64,000 bases of DNA from Dama dama (GCF_033118175.1 NC_083691.1:62400001-62464000); one strand, 5' to 3'; shown: positions 43,211-55,235, counted from the first letter of the stretch. Notes: generated by a model from the letters alone, not told the origin. Translations and numbers: made by a program.

Positions 43211-45089
43211 TGTGTAAAGAAGCTTATCTTTAGGCAGAAACACTGAGTGGGCAGTGAATAACCCTTGATATTTCTCCAACCAGCAATTATTCCTGTTTGT
43301 TGACTACCTGAATCATCTCATACTGTTCTGGCATAATTCTGGTAGTTTTCAACATACTTATTATCATAGCTTCAAAGCATGATTTCTCCAGATTAACATA
43401 CAGTGTAGTTAAGGTAAAATAGCACAGCAAAGATAAATCTGTCTACTTTGGTCATTATAGAATTTTACTTAAAAGAAAAATCTCTCCTTTCTTTTCAGGG
43501 CAATGCTATTCCAGCAGTCTTTCCTGGAATAAAATACTAATGCAAAGCCAGTCTTAAAGTGCTGAACCCAGAAGAATTTGGCATAAATAAGACATGGAGT
43601 TAGCTGACATGAGATATTGCATTTATTCCATTGTTGGCGAGGACAAAACTGGGCTGTTACTGTCACAGGTGAAAAGTGTTCTCAAAAGTCTGCTCTGGTG
43701 CTTGTTAGATAAGGGGCTGCCTTAGTCTGAATAACCTGAACAAGATTTATACACATCACTGAAATGGACTCGTGTTTACAGTATGTCCTTGCTCCCTAGG
43801 ATTAACAGTGCAAGGGCAGTGTGAGAGACATCAAGCAAGGAAACCTCAAACAACCTTCTAGGAAGCGCTAGGAAGCTGCTTAGAAGAAAACAGATTTTCT
43901 GAATCTTCTCTGTGATTCCTGGCCGGCAGCAAACTCGTTCTTGCAGCAAGACAAGACCCTAAGCTGCTCTTACGACCTGAGTGGGGAACTTATTTCAGCT
44001 GGGAGAACGTTCTAACTAAAAATGGTTAAACTGTATTAAATAAATCTCAGTTCCATTGCCATATTCTCTAGAAAGAGTAAGATGCTTTGCAGAAAAGCCA
44101 TTACAGACACGAATCATGGTCCTCAGTGTGGCGTTTTTAAAATACGCTAACATACCACCATTACGAAGAAAGGAAGCCTTTATGAAAAGTGGGGATTCAT
44201 ACCCACTTGGTATATTTTTTCTTTTCTTTTTCTAACTGCAGAGGGATTCTTTCTTGAATGCTCTCACTCGCAGACAATTCAGCTCTTGCCTGTGCTCCTA
44301 GGGACTGAGCTATTTTCAAGTCCCTTTATGATCTATGCAGAAATTATCTCTACTTTCAAACCATCAAATGCAGTGCGTGGGTGCAATGGCAGCCATCCAG
44401 TGAGCTGAAAAGCTCTCATGACTTGGCATACAGTTTCTCCCTGGGCCCTTCAGTAATGGCATTTCACTTAATACAATATGCCCCTAACTGAGTCTTAGTG
44501 ATTTCAAATGAATTTAGTCTCCTTATCAATATCCTCTGTTTGGTGGTTTGCTTGCTCTTCAGCGTGCTGTGCCAATAAATCCAGCATGAGGGCTGCCTGC
44601 TTTCTTCTCAATTGTCTGGCCTTTCTCCTGTGAAAGCAAACACCAGGCAGCAGAAAAAAAGGCTCTCAAAAAACTTGTATCATAAATGTAAATATCAATA
44701 AACTTGGAAGGTTGACAAGGGCATGCTCTCAGGAGATCTGGGCATGTTGCTGACTGTTTTACAAGTGGGATGCTGGAATAGTAGGAAGCCCAAGTAGCTT
44801 GCTCATCGTCCTAAAAGGACATGTCACAATTTGAATCCAGGAAAACTGTTGACCTGTTCAGAGACGAACTCCAGGAGTGCTATCACAGGGTGAGGTTGCA
44901 CAGTCCTAAAAGGAAAGTATCTCAGGCTTGCCAGGGATTTCTAAATTCTACACGATCTGTATGTAGAAATCAGAGTCAGATTGCAATTGATGAAGGGGTT
45001 TACTATCTTCCACAATGAACTCTCTTAGGAAATCTTTTCCGCCCTGTTTGTTTTGTCTTGCTTTTATTTATTTTTTTTTTAAGTATGCT
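43211..45089. other. Unidentified sequence
   Basis: I recognise no repeat. It is less AT-rich than its surroundings, particularly 43860-44660. Open frames are short. A run of balanced, non-repetitive sequence such as 44250-44650 is where a conserved non-coding element might lie, but nothing visible proves it. Confidence 0.45.
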
Positions 45090-46489
45090 TACCTCTCTTC
45101 TTTTTCTAAGTAAACTATTTTGAGATGACTATAGATTCATATGAACCTGTCAGAAATCATGTAACAAGATCACATATACTTTTTAACCAGATTTCTCCAA
45201 TGATAATGTCTTTCAAACCTATAGTACAACATGATAACCAGAATAGTGATACTGATTTAGTAAAGACATAGAGGTTTCCATCAACACAAATATCCCTCAA
45301 ATTCCCCTTTTATAGCCATCCCCACACTTACTTTCCATCCCTACCATCCTGGGACCCTGAAATCACTAATCTTTTCCATTTCTCTGATTCGGTGATTTCA
45401 AAAATATTACATATGTGGAATCATGGGGCTGGGTTTTTTTATTCAGAATAATTCTTGAAGAGTCATTCTCTATGTATCAATAGTTTGTTCTTTTTCATTG
45501 CTGAGTAATAATTTTTGGTATGGAGGTAGCACAGTTCATTTAATCATTCACCTGATGAAGGATATCAAGATTGTGTCCAGTTTGGGGTTATTACAAATAA
45601 CATTACTATAAATATGTCTCTATATATACATATATATATATATTTCTGAGTGAACATAGGTTTTCATTTTGCAGGGGATAAATTTCCAGAAGTGTAATTG
45701 CTGGACCACATAGTAGTCACAGGTTTGTTAGTTTGTTTTTTTTTTTTTAAAGAGAAGTCCAAAATATTTTTTACTGTGACTGCACCATTGTTTACTCTAA
45801 GCAGCAGTGTGTGAGTGATCTGGTTTCTCCACATTCTCTCCAGAATTTGGTATTATCGCTATTTTTTTTGTTTTAGCTACTCTGAGGTTTATAGCAATAT
45901 CTTGTTGTGGTTTAATTTGCATTTCCTTAATGGCTTATGATGTTGAATGTCTTTTTGTGTGTTTACTTGTCACCAATATATTCTTTTCTTCTGTTTATCC
46001 TATTTTCTAGTAGAATTTTTATATTGAATTTTGAGAGTTCACTAAATATTCTAGATATTAGTCTTTTGTCAAATAGGTGGTTTGCAAAAATTTTCTCCTT
46101 GTCTGTAACTTGCCTTTTCATCCATTTAAAATATCTTTCACAGAGAAAAGTTTTCATTTTATAGTCTAACTAGTTTATTTTTTGCTTATGTGGTTGTGAT
46201 TTTTCTATTAGGTCAAAAAACTCTTTACCTGTTCCTAGACTCTGAAAATTTTCCACCATGTTTTTTTCTAAAATTTTATAATTTTAAATAAATTCTGTGA
46301 ACCGTTTTCTTTCTTTTCTTTTTTTTTTTTTTAATGTTAGATGTGAGACTTAGGTTATGGTTCACTTTTTGACAATGATTGTTCAGTTGCCTCAGCACCC
46401 TTTGTTGAAAAGTCTATCTTGCTTCTGTTGAAGGCTTTTGCACCTTTGTTAAAAACACACCAGTTAGCACTCCAGGTTCCATACATTCT
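45090..46489 (-). mobile_element. Old L1M, antisense 3' UTR and ORF2 end
   Basis: Antisense L1M order: TGATAACCAGAATAGTGATA region, then TCTATGTATCAATAGTTTGT, ATGAAGGATATCAAGATTGT, GTAATTGCTGGACCACATAG, TTGTTTACTCTAAGCAGCAG, TTGTGGTTTAATTTGCATTT, GTCTTTTGTCAAATAGGTGG, then CCTTTGTTGAAAAGTCTATC. The succession (false target, stem and helix segments of the old L1 end) matches typical L1M. Confidence 0.7.
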
Positions 46490-47640
46490 GTAAGGAATTT
46501 AAAAGTCACCCCTCTGTCCTAATGAATCGGAACAAAGTGAAAATCAATAACTTAGAAATTTATCAGAAAAGTGAGGTTACAGGGCAAGTTTCATCCCCCC
46601 AGATTGGAGAGACAGAAAGAAAATACAGAAAATCACAATTTAGAGAAACAGAAACTCAAGCAGAACCCTCTCTGGGAGTCAGTGCCATTGTAGGACAACC
46701 AAAAGTATAATTGACAATTTGCTGGAAGCTCATTGTGGACAAATCTGAGAGTTAAAAACTTCAGGGAGACCCAGTCATGGGGGAACTCCACACACCTGTG
46801 ATTTTGCCTCCAAGACCTCTGATAGTCCTAGTAAATCTCAGAGAAAAACCCTCTTAAGCTTCCAGAAGGGCAGAGGAAAAGAAACCATTTTTAAATATAC
46901 CAGAGCATTTGGTTCTTCTTAACAAAGCCACTTTCAGGAGAAACTATTTCACCAGATACTACTGGCGTTTCATCTGAGCTTACTTAAACAGAAGGGAAGG
47001 GAAATAATAAGATTCAGCTTTCTTTAGTTTTCCACGTTGGGGAAATACCTTCAGCCTCCTCCTGGCCATACTGTGCCATGTAAGGAGGGAATTTAAAAAA
47101 AAATAACTGAAAGGCTCTAGTGAAACAGATAGTCCAGGAGTACAGTCTTACAAAAAGACTGATACCTAATCATAGAGTAAAGGCACACTTCCCCACCCAC
47201 CATTCCATTACTTTATTAAAGGCCTATTCACTGCAGTTTATTTTACCCAGTATATCATGTCCACTTTTCAATTAAAAATTACAAGGCATACTGAAAGGCA
47301 AAATACAAAATCTGGAGAGATTGAATGAGCACTGGGACCAAAGTCAGATATGGCAGAAATGTTGGAATTATCAGACCAGAAATTTTTTAAAACTATGATT
47401 GATATACTAAAGGCTTTAATTAAAAAAGTAGACAACATTCAAGAACAGACAGACAATATAAACAAATGACAACTCTAAGAGAAAAGTCAAAGTCAAAATG
47501 AAATGCTAGAGATAAGAAAACACTGTCACAGAACTGGAGACTGCCTTTGATAGGCTTATTAGCAGGCCAGACATGTCTGAAGACAGAATCTGAGCTTGAA
47601 GATATGACAATAGAAACTCCCAGATTGTGGGAAAATGCTG
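46490..47640 (+). mobile_element. Old L1M, 5' region and ORF1 relic
   Basis: Sense L1M: AAAGCCACTTTCAGGAGAAA, CTCCTCCTGGCCATACTGTG, CAGTATATCATGTCCACTTT, AATTACAAGGCATACTGAAA, GTTGGAATTATCAGACCAGA, AGTAGACAACATTCAAGAAC, CCTTTGATAGGCTTATTAGC. These are the coiled-coil part of an old ORF1 or its HAL1 derivative. Multiple stops make it non-coding. Confidence 0.7.
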
Positions 47641-48189
47641 AAGTAGGAAAACCCAGTCCCCCCATCTAACCACAAAGAGCAATGATTGAACAGCTATCCA
47701 TGAACAAAATCAGTGCTAGGAGACCTCTAGAGTTTACTTAGGAAGTTTTAGCAACATCGTGGAACAAAAAAAAAAAAACAAGAATAATCGCAGAATACAT
47801 TAGTAGTATAATATGGTGATGTGTTAATTTCTTATCCTAGTGGGAAAGTTAAAAAATGTATTAAAAAGAGCTTCAACAGTGTGCTAATGGATACACAATA
47901 TTAAAAGGTATAACTAGTGACATTAAAATTACAAAAGAGGGGAATAAAAGGATAGAATTTTTATATGTGATAGAAGTTGTCATCAGTGTAAAGTAGATGT
48001 TACATGCCTAAGACATTTTATGTAGTCTCATGGGAATCACAAAGCAAAAATCTACAATAGATACATGAAAGGAAAAGCAGAATGGAATGAAAGGATAGCA
48101 CTATGGAAAAGTACCAATTTATAAAGGAAGACAGCAAGAAAGGAAGAAAACAAAAATGGAAGTACAAAATATCAAGAAAACAAAACAGT

Positions 48190-48800
48190 ACTGATAAGTC
48201 CTTACATGTCAATAATTATTTAATGTTAATGGACTACATTTTCCAGTCAAAAGATACATAATGGCTGGATAGATTAAAAGAAAAAAAAGTCTCAACTGTA
48301 GGCAGCCTATAAGAAATTAACTCACTTTAGCTTTCAGGACACACACAGACTCAAAATGAAAAGACAGCAAAAGATATTTTGTGGAAGTAGAAGGAAAAGA
48401 GATCAGAGATAGCTACACTTGCATCAGATGAAACGGACTTGAAGCCAAAAATGATAACAAGAGACAAAAATGACCATTATAATATAACTGGGTCAATTAA
48501 TTAAGAAGATACAGTAATTGTAAATACACGTATACCCTACTTTGGACCATCTCAGTATTTTGAACACTTACAGATCTGAAGGAAGAAATAGACAACAATA
48601 CAATAATAGTAGGAGAGAGTTCAATACCCCACTTTCAATAATGGGTAGATCATCCAGGCAGAAAATTAATAAGGAAATGTTAGATTTGAAACACTTTAGA
48701 CCAAGTGGAACTAAGAAACTCATTGACAGCATGTCATCCAACAGCAACAAAATACACATTCTTCTCAAGCACACAAGGAATATTCTCAAGGATGTCTATA
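48190..48800 (+). pseudogene. Old L1M ORF2 endonuclease relic
   Basis: ATTATTTAATGTTAATGGAC, AAATTAACTCACTTTAGCTT, CAGGACACACACAGACTC and AGTAGGAGAGAGTTCAATAC correspond to an L1-type endonuclease. A 113-codon frame from 48542 keeps EGRNRQQYNNS, the NTPLSIMGRSSRQKINKEML segment and SSNSNKIHILLKHT before drifting. The GDFN box has decayed to RREFN. Confidence 0.7.
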
Positions 48801-48849
48801 TGGTGGGGGGTGTTATGCATGTGTGGAGACAGGGGATATATGGGAACTC

Positions 48850-49420
48850 TTTTTCCTCTCCTTCTGGAAATCTGATGATATGAGTGTTAAGACATTTTGC
48901 TATAGTTCTGCAGGTCCCTGAGGCTCTATTTATTTTAAAATTTCAATTTTCTTTCTCTCTGTTCAGACTGAGTCACTGGTATTGTCCTATCCTTAAGTTC
49001 AGTGATTCTTCACTCTGTTTCTTCCATCCTATTGTTGAGTTCATCACTAAGTTTTTATTTCCATTATATTTTTTAGTTTCAAAATTTCCACCAGATTCTC
49101 TTTTATATCTTTTATTGTTGGCCAAGACTTTCTGATAATTTGCTGTTGGTATATTTTCATTGGTTTTTTGTTTGTAATTGCTTACTGAAGCATTTTTATG
49201 ATGACAGCTTTGTCAAGTAATTCTAAAGTCTATCATCTGTTTTGGAATCTATTCTTTTCTTTTTTTTAATCTCATTTGATACCTTCTAGGTTCTTGAGTC
49301 TCTATCATCCCTGGGTTGGAATATATTCATTGTCTTTTTAATCTAATTTGATACCTTCTAGATTCTTGATGAGTCACTTTCAATTGAATCTTTGACATTT
49401 TAGTTATTATATTTTGAAGG
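48850..49420 (-). mobile_element. Old L1M, antisense ORF1
   Basis: GTTCTGCAGGTCCCTGAGGC, CTTAAGTTCAGTGATTCTTC, CACTCTGTTTCTTCCATCCT and TTTCAAAATTTCCACCAGAT are antisense ORF1 of an L1M, in the opposite orientation to the relic immediately upstream. A segment around TCTAGGTTCTTGAGT/TCTAGATTCTTGATG is repeated near 49286 and 49357. Confidence 0.65.
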
Positions 49421-49972
49421 CCTACATTTTATTTAAATCTCTTTTAGCTGACTTCCTCTGGCACTTCTTGAGCAAGGGAATGAGAGAGTCACCTCATCAC
49501 CATTAGGCTTAGACAGAAATTCAGGTTCACTGCTTGCCTTTCTTTGTACTACACCCAAGGCAGGCAGTACCCCTTATTACTTCTGGGTGTGGTAGGAGTT
49601 TTGGCTCTCCACTAGGCCTTCGCTGATATCCTGGATGGGAAGGGTTGGAATGCCTGATTATAGTCTCCCATATTACTTCCACTAACATAGAGCAGGTAGT
49701 GGGGAAAGGAAACTCATTGCAGCAGGATGAAAGTCATGAATTTCCACTATATCTGCTCTGACACCTCTCCACTGGGGAAATGAGGAGGGATTGGATGGCT
49801 CCTTATTTTCAAGGAGGTATGGGATTCTAGGCCATGTGGTCTCAACTGATATCACTTTGGTGGGGGGTTGTAACTGTCCAAAAGGGGCGAAAGTCTGAGT
49901 TTCCAACATAACTATTGCTGACATGCATGGGGTAAGCCCATGATTTATTATGGCTTTCTTCTTCTCTAGGAG

Positions 49973-49999
49973 TCTTTTTTTTGGGGGGGTGGGGGGGGT
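49973..49999 (+). other. G-run pair after a T run
   Basis: Eight T's are followed by seven G's, one T and eight G's (49983-49998). This is unusual for the window. Two long G runs can contribute to intramolecular quadruplexes only if each is used twice. Confidence 0.85.
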
Positions 50000-50041
50000 T
50001 ATTGATATTATTAAAGACTCTTTTAATGTTTGTTTTATAAA

Positions 50042-50120
50042 TTGGATTGGCCAAAAAGTTCATTCAGGCTTTCTGTAAGATGTTGCAGAAAAATCAGAAT
50101 GAACTTATTGGCCAACCCAA
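50042..50120. mobile_element. Mariner-type MITE, 79 bp
   Basis: TTGGATTGGCCAAAAAGTTC at the left and its near reverse complement GAACTTATTGGCCAACCCAA at the right form terminal inverted repeats of about 28 bases around a short centre (TGTAAGATGTTGCAGAAAAA). This is the palindromic layout of the mariner-derived MITE common in ruminants. The TA target duplication is no longer exact. It has no coding capacity. Confidence 0.85.
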
Positions 50121-50225
50121 TGTATTGTCCGGGGTTGAACTGTATTTGGAGGGTAGAAAAAGAAAAAAATGTGTCTGCTTCCTGGAAGCTGAAGACCTAC
50201 CAGATGATGCTTTAATATCATCCCA

Positions 50226-50640
50226 AGGATGTGAGAGTTGGACTATAAAGAAAGCTGAGCACCAAAGAATTGATGCTTTTTTACTGTGGTGTTGGAGAAG
50301 ACTCTTGAGAGTCCCTTGGACTGCAAGGAGATCCAATCAGTCCATCCTAAAGGAAATCAGTTCTGAATATTCATTGGAAGGACTGATGCTGAAACTGAAA
50401 CTCCAATACTTTGGCCACCTGATGTGAAGAACTGACTCATTTGAAAAGACCCTGATGCTGAGAAAGATTGAAGGCAGGAGAAGAATGGGATGACAGAGGA
50501 TGAGATGGTTGGATGGCATCACCAACTCAGTGGACATGAGTTTGAGTAAACTCCAGGAGTTGGCGATAGATGGGGAGGCCTGGTGTGCTGCAGTCCATGG
50601 GGCTGCAAAGAGTCAGACATTACTGAGCTGAGCTGACTGA
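50226..50640 (+). mobile_element. BovB 3' fragment
   Basis: It begins at GGATGTGAGAGTTGGACTAT and ends at the tail CTGAGCTGAGCTGACTGA. The C-terminal frame is open from the start to an in-frame TGA after FGHLM (50427), where other copies have CAA or a similar codon. No target duplication found. Confidence 0.88.
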
Positions 50641-51290
50641 AGGCCTGGACTTAAGTATGACTTCCTACAGGTGAGAACTAATGCCTATTCCAAAACATTG
50701 TATCTCCCTCTCAGGCTCTCATATGATATCTGAATCTTCCAAATGTTGAATTTTTTTTTCTTTTCTCTAGTATGAACAGTGCTCAGCTACTTTGAAAAAG
50801 GAAAGAGTTCAACCAGTAAAAGCTACTGGTTTTACAATTGATTAATTAACAAATTAATCCATTAATTTGTTCTTTAGGAGAATTTATAACCAAGGAATCA
50901 TAAAATCTGAGTTTAGGTTATAGAAAGAGGACTAGAGGCCTTCACTGGAAGAACCCTAGTGTAAGTTATTGAGCACTTGGGACAAATGCAAGGACACTGT
51001 GCAGCTGAGAGGTGATGTGCAAAGATTGGCAGGGGAATCGAATAGGGGTTTCTATTTGTCACTACACTCAATTGGGCCCTTCATGCTACTACATTTCCTT
51101 AGATCATCCATTTTCCTACTGACTATTTCAGATCTCTCTCTCTCTCTGTAAATCTATACCAGCTCCCTCCCCTCTTCATTGCACATCTACCTACCTACTT
51201 GTTGAATAAATAATCATTCTACAGAGAAGACAGTACAAGAAGGGCAGAAATAGCAAACCAGAATTATTAAGGATATACCTGGGACTTCTA
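50641..51290. other. Unidentified sequence
   Basis: No recognisable gene or repeat, except a short (CT)n run at about 51131-51148. Confidence 0.45.
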
Positions 51291-51302
51291 TGTTGTGGTG
51301 GT

Positions 51303-51511
51303 TGTTTAGTCATTAAGTCAAGTTCACCTCTTTTGCATCCCCATGGACTATATATAGCCCACCAGGCCCCTCTGTCCATGGAATTTTCCAGGCAAGAATA
51401 CTGGAGTGGGTTGCTATCTCCTTCTCCAGGGGATCTTCCTGACCCAGGCACTGAACCTGTGTCTCCTGAACTGGCAGGCAGATTCTTTCCCACTGAATCA
51501 CCAGGGAAGCC
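51303..51511 (-). mobile_element. Bov-tA SINE, full length
   Basis: On the minus strand: GGCTTCCCTGGTGATTCAGT, B box AGGTTCAGTGCC (decayed), and the body down to GACTTAATGACTAAACAACC. TGGGACTTCTATG (51280-51292) and TGGAGCTTCTGTA (51514-51526) might be remnants of a target duplication. Confidence 0.88.
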
Positions 51512-51526
51512 CGTGGAGCTTCTGTA

Positions 51527-52092
51527 ACCTCACCCAATTCTACTAAACAGTTTAGACCCCACGGATCTAAGTGGGTAAAAGGCTTAAAAAGCAATTTTTT
51601 TTAAATGCAGAAAATATAGTGTTCAAGGGACCTAAATAAGTATTTTAGCTTAAGTTTAAAAATAAAATTAAATACAATTTAATAATATAAATGTAAGTAT
51701 TATGCAACTACTTTCCTGGTTTCTTAAATCCCTGCCTTTGGAGGTGAAGTTTGGAATATTCCTAGCTATTTGGTATAAAAGGTAGATTGCCCAGAAAATT
51801 TCATTAAAAAATCTTTTACATAGTACTTTTATTCTGGCAGGTGAATGACTTCAGCACTTACAAAACATGCTGTAGAGAATGTCTGCACTGAAGGAGATTT
51901 GAGATTTCAAAAGGAAACCCTGACCACAAGAAAACTTCAAAAAAGTTGTAAATAAAGAAATTTTTTAAAAAAATCATTACAAAAACAAAATTGATGATTC
52001 AATTGAGGGATCATAATCTTAATTTTTGGGAACTTGCATTTTCCAAGAATTTTTCAGAAAAAAAGAAAAACAAGTTTGACTCACTGCCCACT
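51527..52092. other. Unidentified AT-rich sequence
   Basis: No recognised gene or repeat. Confidence 0.45.
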
Positions 52093-52103
52093 TTTCTTAG
52101 TTT
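52093..52103. repeat. Target duplication, left copy (composite BovB)
   Basis: TTTCTTAGTTT, identical to 56172-56182. It abuts the BovB tail on its right. Confidence 0.9.
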
Positions 52104-52493
52104 CAGTTCAGTAGCTTGTTTGTGTCCGGCTCTTTATGAGCCCAAGAATCACAGCACGCCAGGCTTCCCTGTCCATCACAAACTCCCGGAGTTTACTCAA
52201 ACTCATGCCCATTGAGTTGGTGATGCCATCCAGCCATCTCATCCTCTGTTGTCCCCTTCTTCTCCTGCCCCCAATCCCTCCCAGCATCACGGTCTTTTCC
52301 AATTAGTCAACTCTTCGCATGAGGTGGCCAAAGTATTGGAGTTTCAGCTTCAACATCAGCACAGCCCTTCCAATGAACACCCAGGACTGATCTCCTTCAT
52401 GATGGACTGGTTGGATCTCCTTGCAATCCAAGGGACTCTCAAGAATCTTCTCTAACACCATAGTTCAAAAGCATCAGTTTTTTGGTGCTCAGA

Positions 52494-53330
52494 TTACTTC
52501 ACAGTCCAACTGTCACATCCATACACGACCACTAGAAAAACCATAGCCATGACCAGATGGACCTTTGTTGGCAAAGTAATGTCTCTGCTTTTTAATATGC
52601 TATCTAGGTTGGTCATAGCTTTCCTTCCCAGGGGTAAGCGTCTTTTAATTTCATAGCTGCAGTCACCATCTGCAGGGATTTTGGAGCCCAGAAAAATAAA
52701 GTCTGACACTGTCTCCACTGTTTCCCCATCTATTTCCCATGAGGTGATGGGACCTGATGCCATGATCTTTGTTTTCTGCATGTTGAGCTTTAAGCCAACT
52801 TTTTCACACTCCTCTTTCACTTTCATCAGGAGGCTCTTTATTTCCTCTTCATTTTCTGCCATTGGGCAGTGTCATCTGCATATCTGAGGTTACTGATCTT
52901 TCTCCCGGCAATCTTGATACCAGCTTGTGCTTCTTCCAGCCCAGTGTTTCTCATGATGTACTCTGCATATAAGTTAAATAAGCAGGGTGACAATATACAG
53001 ACTTGATGTATTCCTTTTCCTATTTGGAACCAGTCTGTTGTTCCATGTCCAGTTCTAACTGTTGCTTCCTGACCTGCATACAGGTTTCTCAAGAGGCAGG
53101 TCAGGTGGTCTGGTATTCCCACCTCCTTCAGATTTTTCCACAGTTTATTGTGATCCACACTGTCTAAGGCTTCAGCATAGTCAATAAAGCAGAAATAGAT
53201 GTCTTTCTGGGACTCTCTTGCTTTTTCGATGATCCAGTGGATATTGGCAATTTGATCTCTGGTTCCTCTGCCTTTTCTAAAACCAGCCTGAACATCTGGA
53301 GTTCTCAGTTCAAGTATTGCTAAAGCCTGG
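52494..53330 (-). pseudogene. BovB reverse-transcriptase region, frameshifted
   Basis: HNKLWKNLKEVGIPDHLTCL, LYAGQEATVRTGHGTTDW, HQVCILSPCLFNLYAEYIMR and RYADDT are in one frame; after YADD (52871-52882) one base is missing and reading continues as KVGLKLNMQKTKIMA... in a second frame (52494-52862). Motif B has G changed to V in HQGC. Motif A lies upstream (FIDYAEALDSVDH-type, KAFD replaced by EALD), so a catalytic-site neighbour is altered too. Confidence 0.82.
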
Positions 53331-54110
53331 CTTGGAGAATTTTGAGCATTATCTTACTAGCGTGTAAGATGACTGTAATTGTGCGGCAGTTTGAGCATTC
53401 TTTGGCATTGCCTTTCTTAGGGACTGGAATGAAAACTGACCTTTTCCAGTCCTGTGGCCACTGCTGAGTTTTCCAAATTTGCTGGCATATTGAGTGCAGC
53501 ACTTTCACAGCATCATCTTTCAGGATTTGAAGTAGCTCAACTGGAAGTCCATCACCTCCCTAGCTTTGTTCATAGTGATACTTTCTAAGGCCCACAGGAC
53601 TTCAAATTCGAGGATGTCCGGCTCTAGGTGAGTGATCACACCACTGTGATTATCTGGGTTGTGAAATCTTTTTTGTACAGTTCTTCTGTGTACTCTTGCC
53701 ACCTCTTCTTAATATCTTCTGCTTAGGTCGATACCATTTCTGTCCTTTATTGAGCCCATTTTTCCATGAAATGTTCCCTTGGTATCTCTAATTTTCTTGA
53801 AGAGATCTCTAGTCTTTCCCATTCTGTTGTTTTCCTCTATTTCTTTGCATTGATCACTGAGGAAGGCTTTCTTATCTCTCCTGGCTATTCTTTGGAACTC
53901 TGCATTCAAATGGGAATATCTTCCCTTTTCTCCTTTGCTTTTTGCTTCTCTTCATTTCACAGCTATTTGTAAGGCCCCTCAGACAACCATTTTGCCTTTT
54001 TGCATTTCTTTTCCATGGGGATGCTCTTGATCCCTGTCTCCTGTACAATGTCACGAACCTCCGTCCATAGTTCATCAGGCAGTCTGTCTATCAGATCTAG
54101 TCCCTTAAAT
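53320..54110 (-). pseudogene. BovB ORF2 linker between endonuclease and reverse transcriptase
   Basis: Pieces in different frames: MNAEFQRIARRDKKAFLSDQ and GKTRDLFKKIRDTKGTFHGK (53709-53909), THLEPDILEFEVLWALESIT (53520-53702), and KVLHSICQQIWKTQQWPQDW with KGNAKECSNCRTI (53320-53508). The order matches the other copies. Confidence 0.8.
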
Positions 54111-54149
54111 CTATTTCTCACTTCCACTGTATAGTCATAAGGGATTTGA

Positions 54150-54940
54150 TTTAGGTCATACCTGAATGGTCTAGTGGTTTTCCCTACTTTCTTCAGTTTA
54201 AGTCTGAATTTAGCAATAAGGAGTTCATGATCTGAGCCACAGTCAGCTCTCAGTTATGTTTTTGCTGACTATAGAGCTTCTCCATCTTTGGCTGCAAAGA
54301 ATATGATCAATCTGATTTCAGTGTTGACCATCTGGTGATGTCCATGTGTAGAGTCTTCTCTTGTGTTGTTGGAAGAGGGTGTTTGCTATCACCAGTGCAT
54401 TCTCTTGGCAAAACTCTATTAGCCTTTGCCCTGCTTCATTCCATACTCCAAGGCCAAATTTCCCTGTTACTCCAGGTGTTTCTTGACTTCCTACTTTTGC
54501 ATTCCAGTCCCCTATAATGAAAAGGACATCTTTTTTGGGTGTTAGTTCTAAAAGGTCTTGTAAGTCTTCATAGAACCATTCGACTTCAGCTTCTTCAGCA
54601 TTACTGGTTGGGGCATAGGCTTGGATTACCGTGATATTGAATGGTTTGCCTTGGAAACGAATAGAGATCATTCTGTCATTTTTGAGATTGCATCCAAGTA
54701 CTGCACTTTGGACTCTTTTGTTGACTATGATGGCTACTCCATTTCTTCTAAGGGATTCCTGCCCACAGTAGTAGATATCATGGTCATCTGTGTTAAAGTC
54801 ACCCTTTCCAGTCCATTTTAGTCCGCTGATTCCTAGAATGTTGACATTCACTCTTGCCATCTCCTGTTTGACCACTTCCAATTTGCCTTGATTCATGGAC
54901 CTAACATTCCAGGTTCCTATGCAATATTGTTCTTTACAGC
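54150..54940 (-). pseudogene. BovB endonuclease domain, nearly intact
   Basis: A 192-codon open run from MNQGKLEVV to SPDGQH (54318-54896) holds ISGLKWTG, YYCGQESLRRNGVAI, YAPTSNAEEAEVEWFYEDLQ, the GDWNAKVGSQ box with Asp intact, and LYTWTSPDGQH. The conserved N-terminal IGTWNVRS lies upstream of the first Met in the same open frame. A TGA (from CGA) then separates it from NQIDHIL, and GSDHELLIAKF closes the domain. It is the best preserved endonuclease in the window. Confidence 0.87.
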
Positions 54941-54941
54941 A

Positions 54942-55235
54942 TCAGACCTTGCTTCTATCACCAGTCCCATCCACAACTGGGTATTGTTTTTGCTTTGGCT
55001 CCATCCCTTCATTCTTTCTGGAGTTATTTCTCCACTGATCTCCAGTAGCATATTGGGCTCCTACCGACCTGGGGAGTTCATCTTTCAGTATCCTATCATT
55101 TTGCCTTCTCATACTGTTCATGCGGTTCTCAAGGCAAGAATACTGAAGTGGCTTGCCATTCCCTTCTCCAGTGGACCACATTCTGTCAGACCTCTCCACC
55201 ATGACCTGACCGTCTTGGGTGGCCCCACATGGCAT
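54942..55235 (-). CDS. BovB upstream ORF (97 codons)
   Basis: An intact frame beginning MPCGATQDG and ending DRSKV, then TGA at 54942-54944. It corresponds codon for codon to 9833-10126, with seven replacements (W10Q, P38R, T69R, H82Q, H84Y, V89G, S91G). After the TGA the same frame continues without an ATG into YCIGTWNVRSM of the endonuclease. Confidence 0.7.
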   Translation of the reverse strand: MPCGATQDGQVMVERSDRMWSTGEGNGKPLQYSCLENRMNSMRRQNDRILKDELPRSVGAQYATGDQWRNNSRKNEGMEPKQKQYPVVDGTGDRSKV

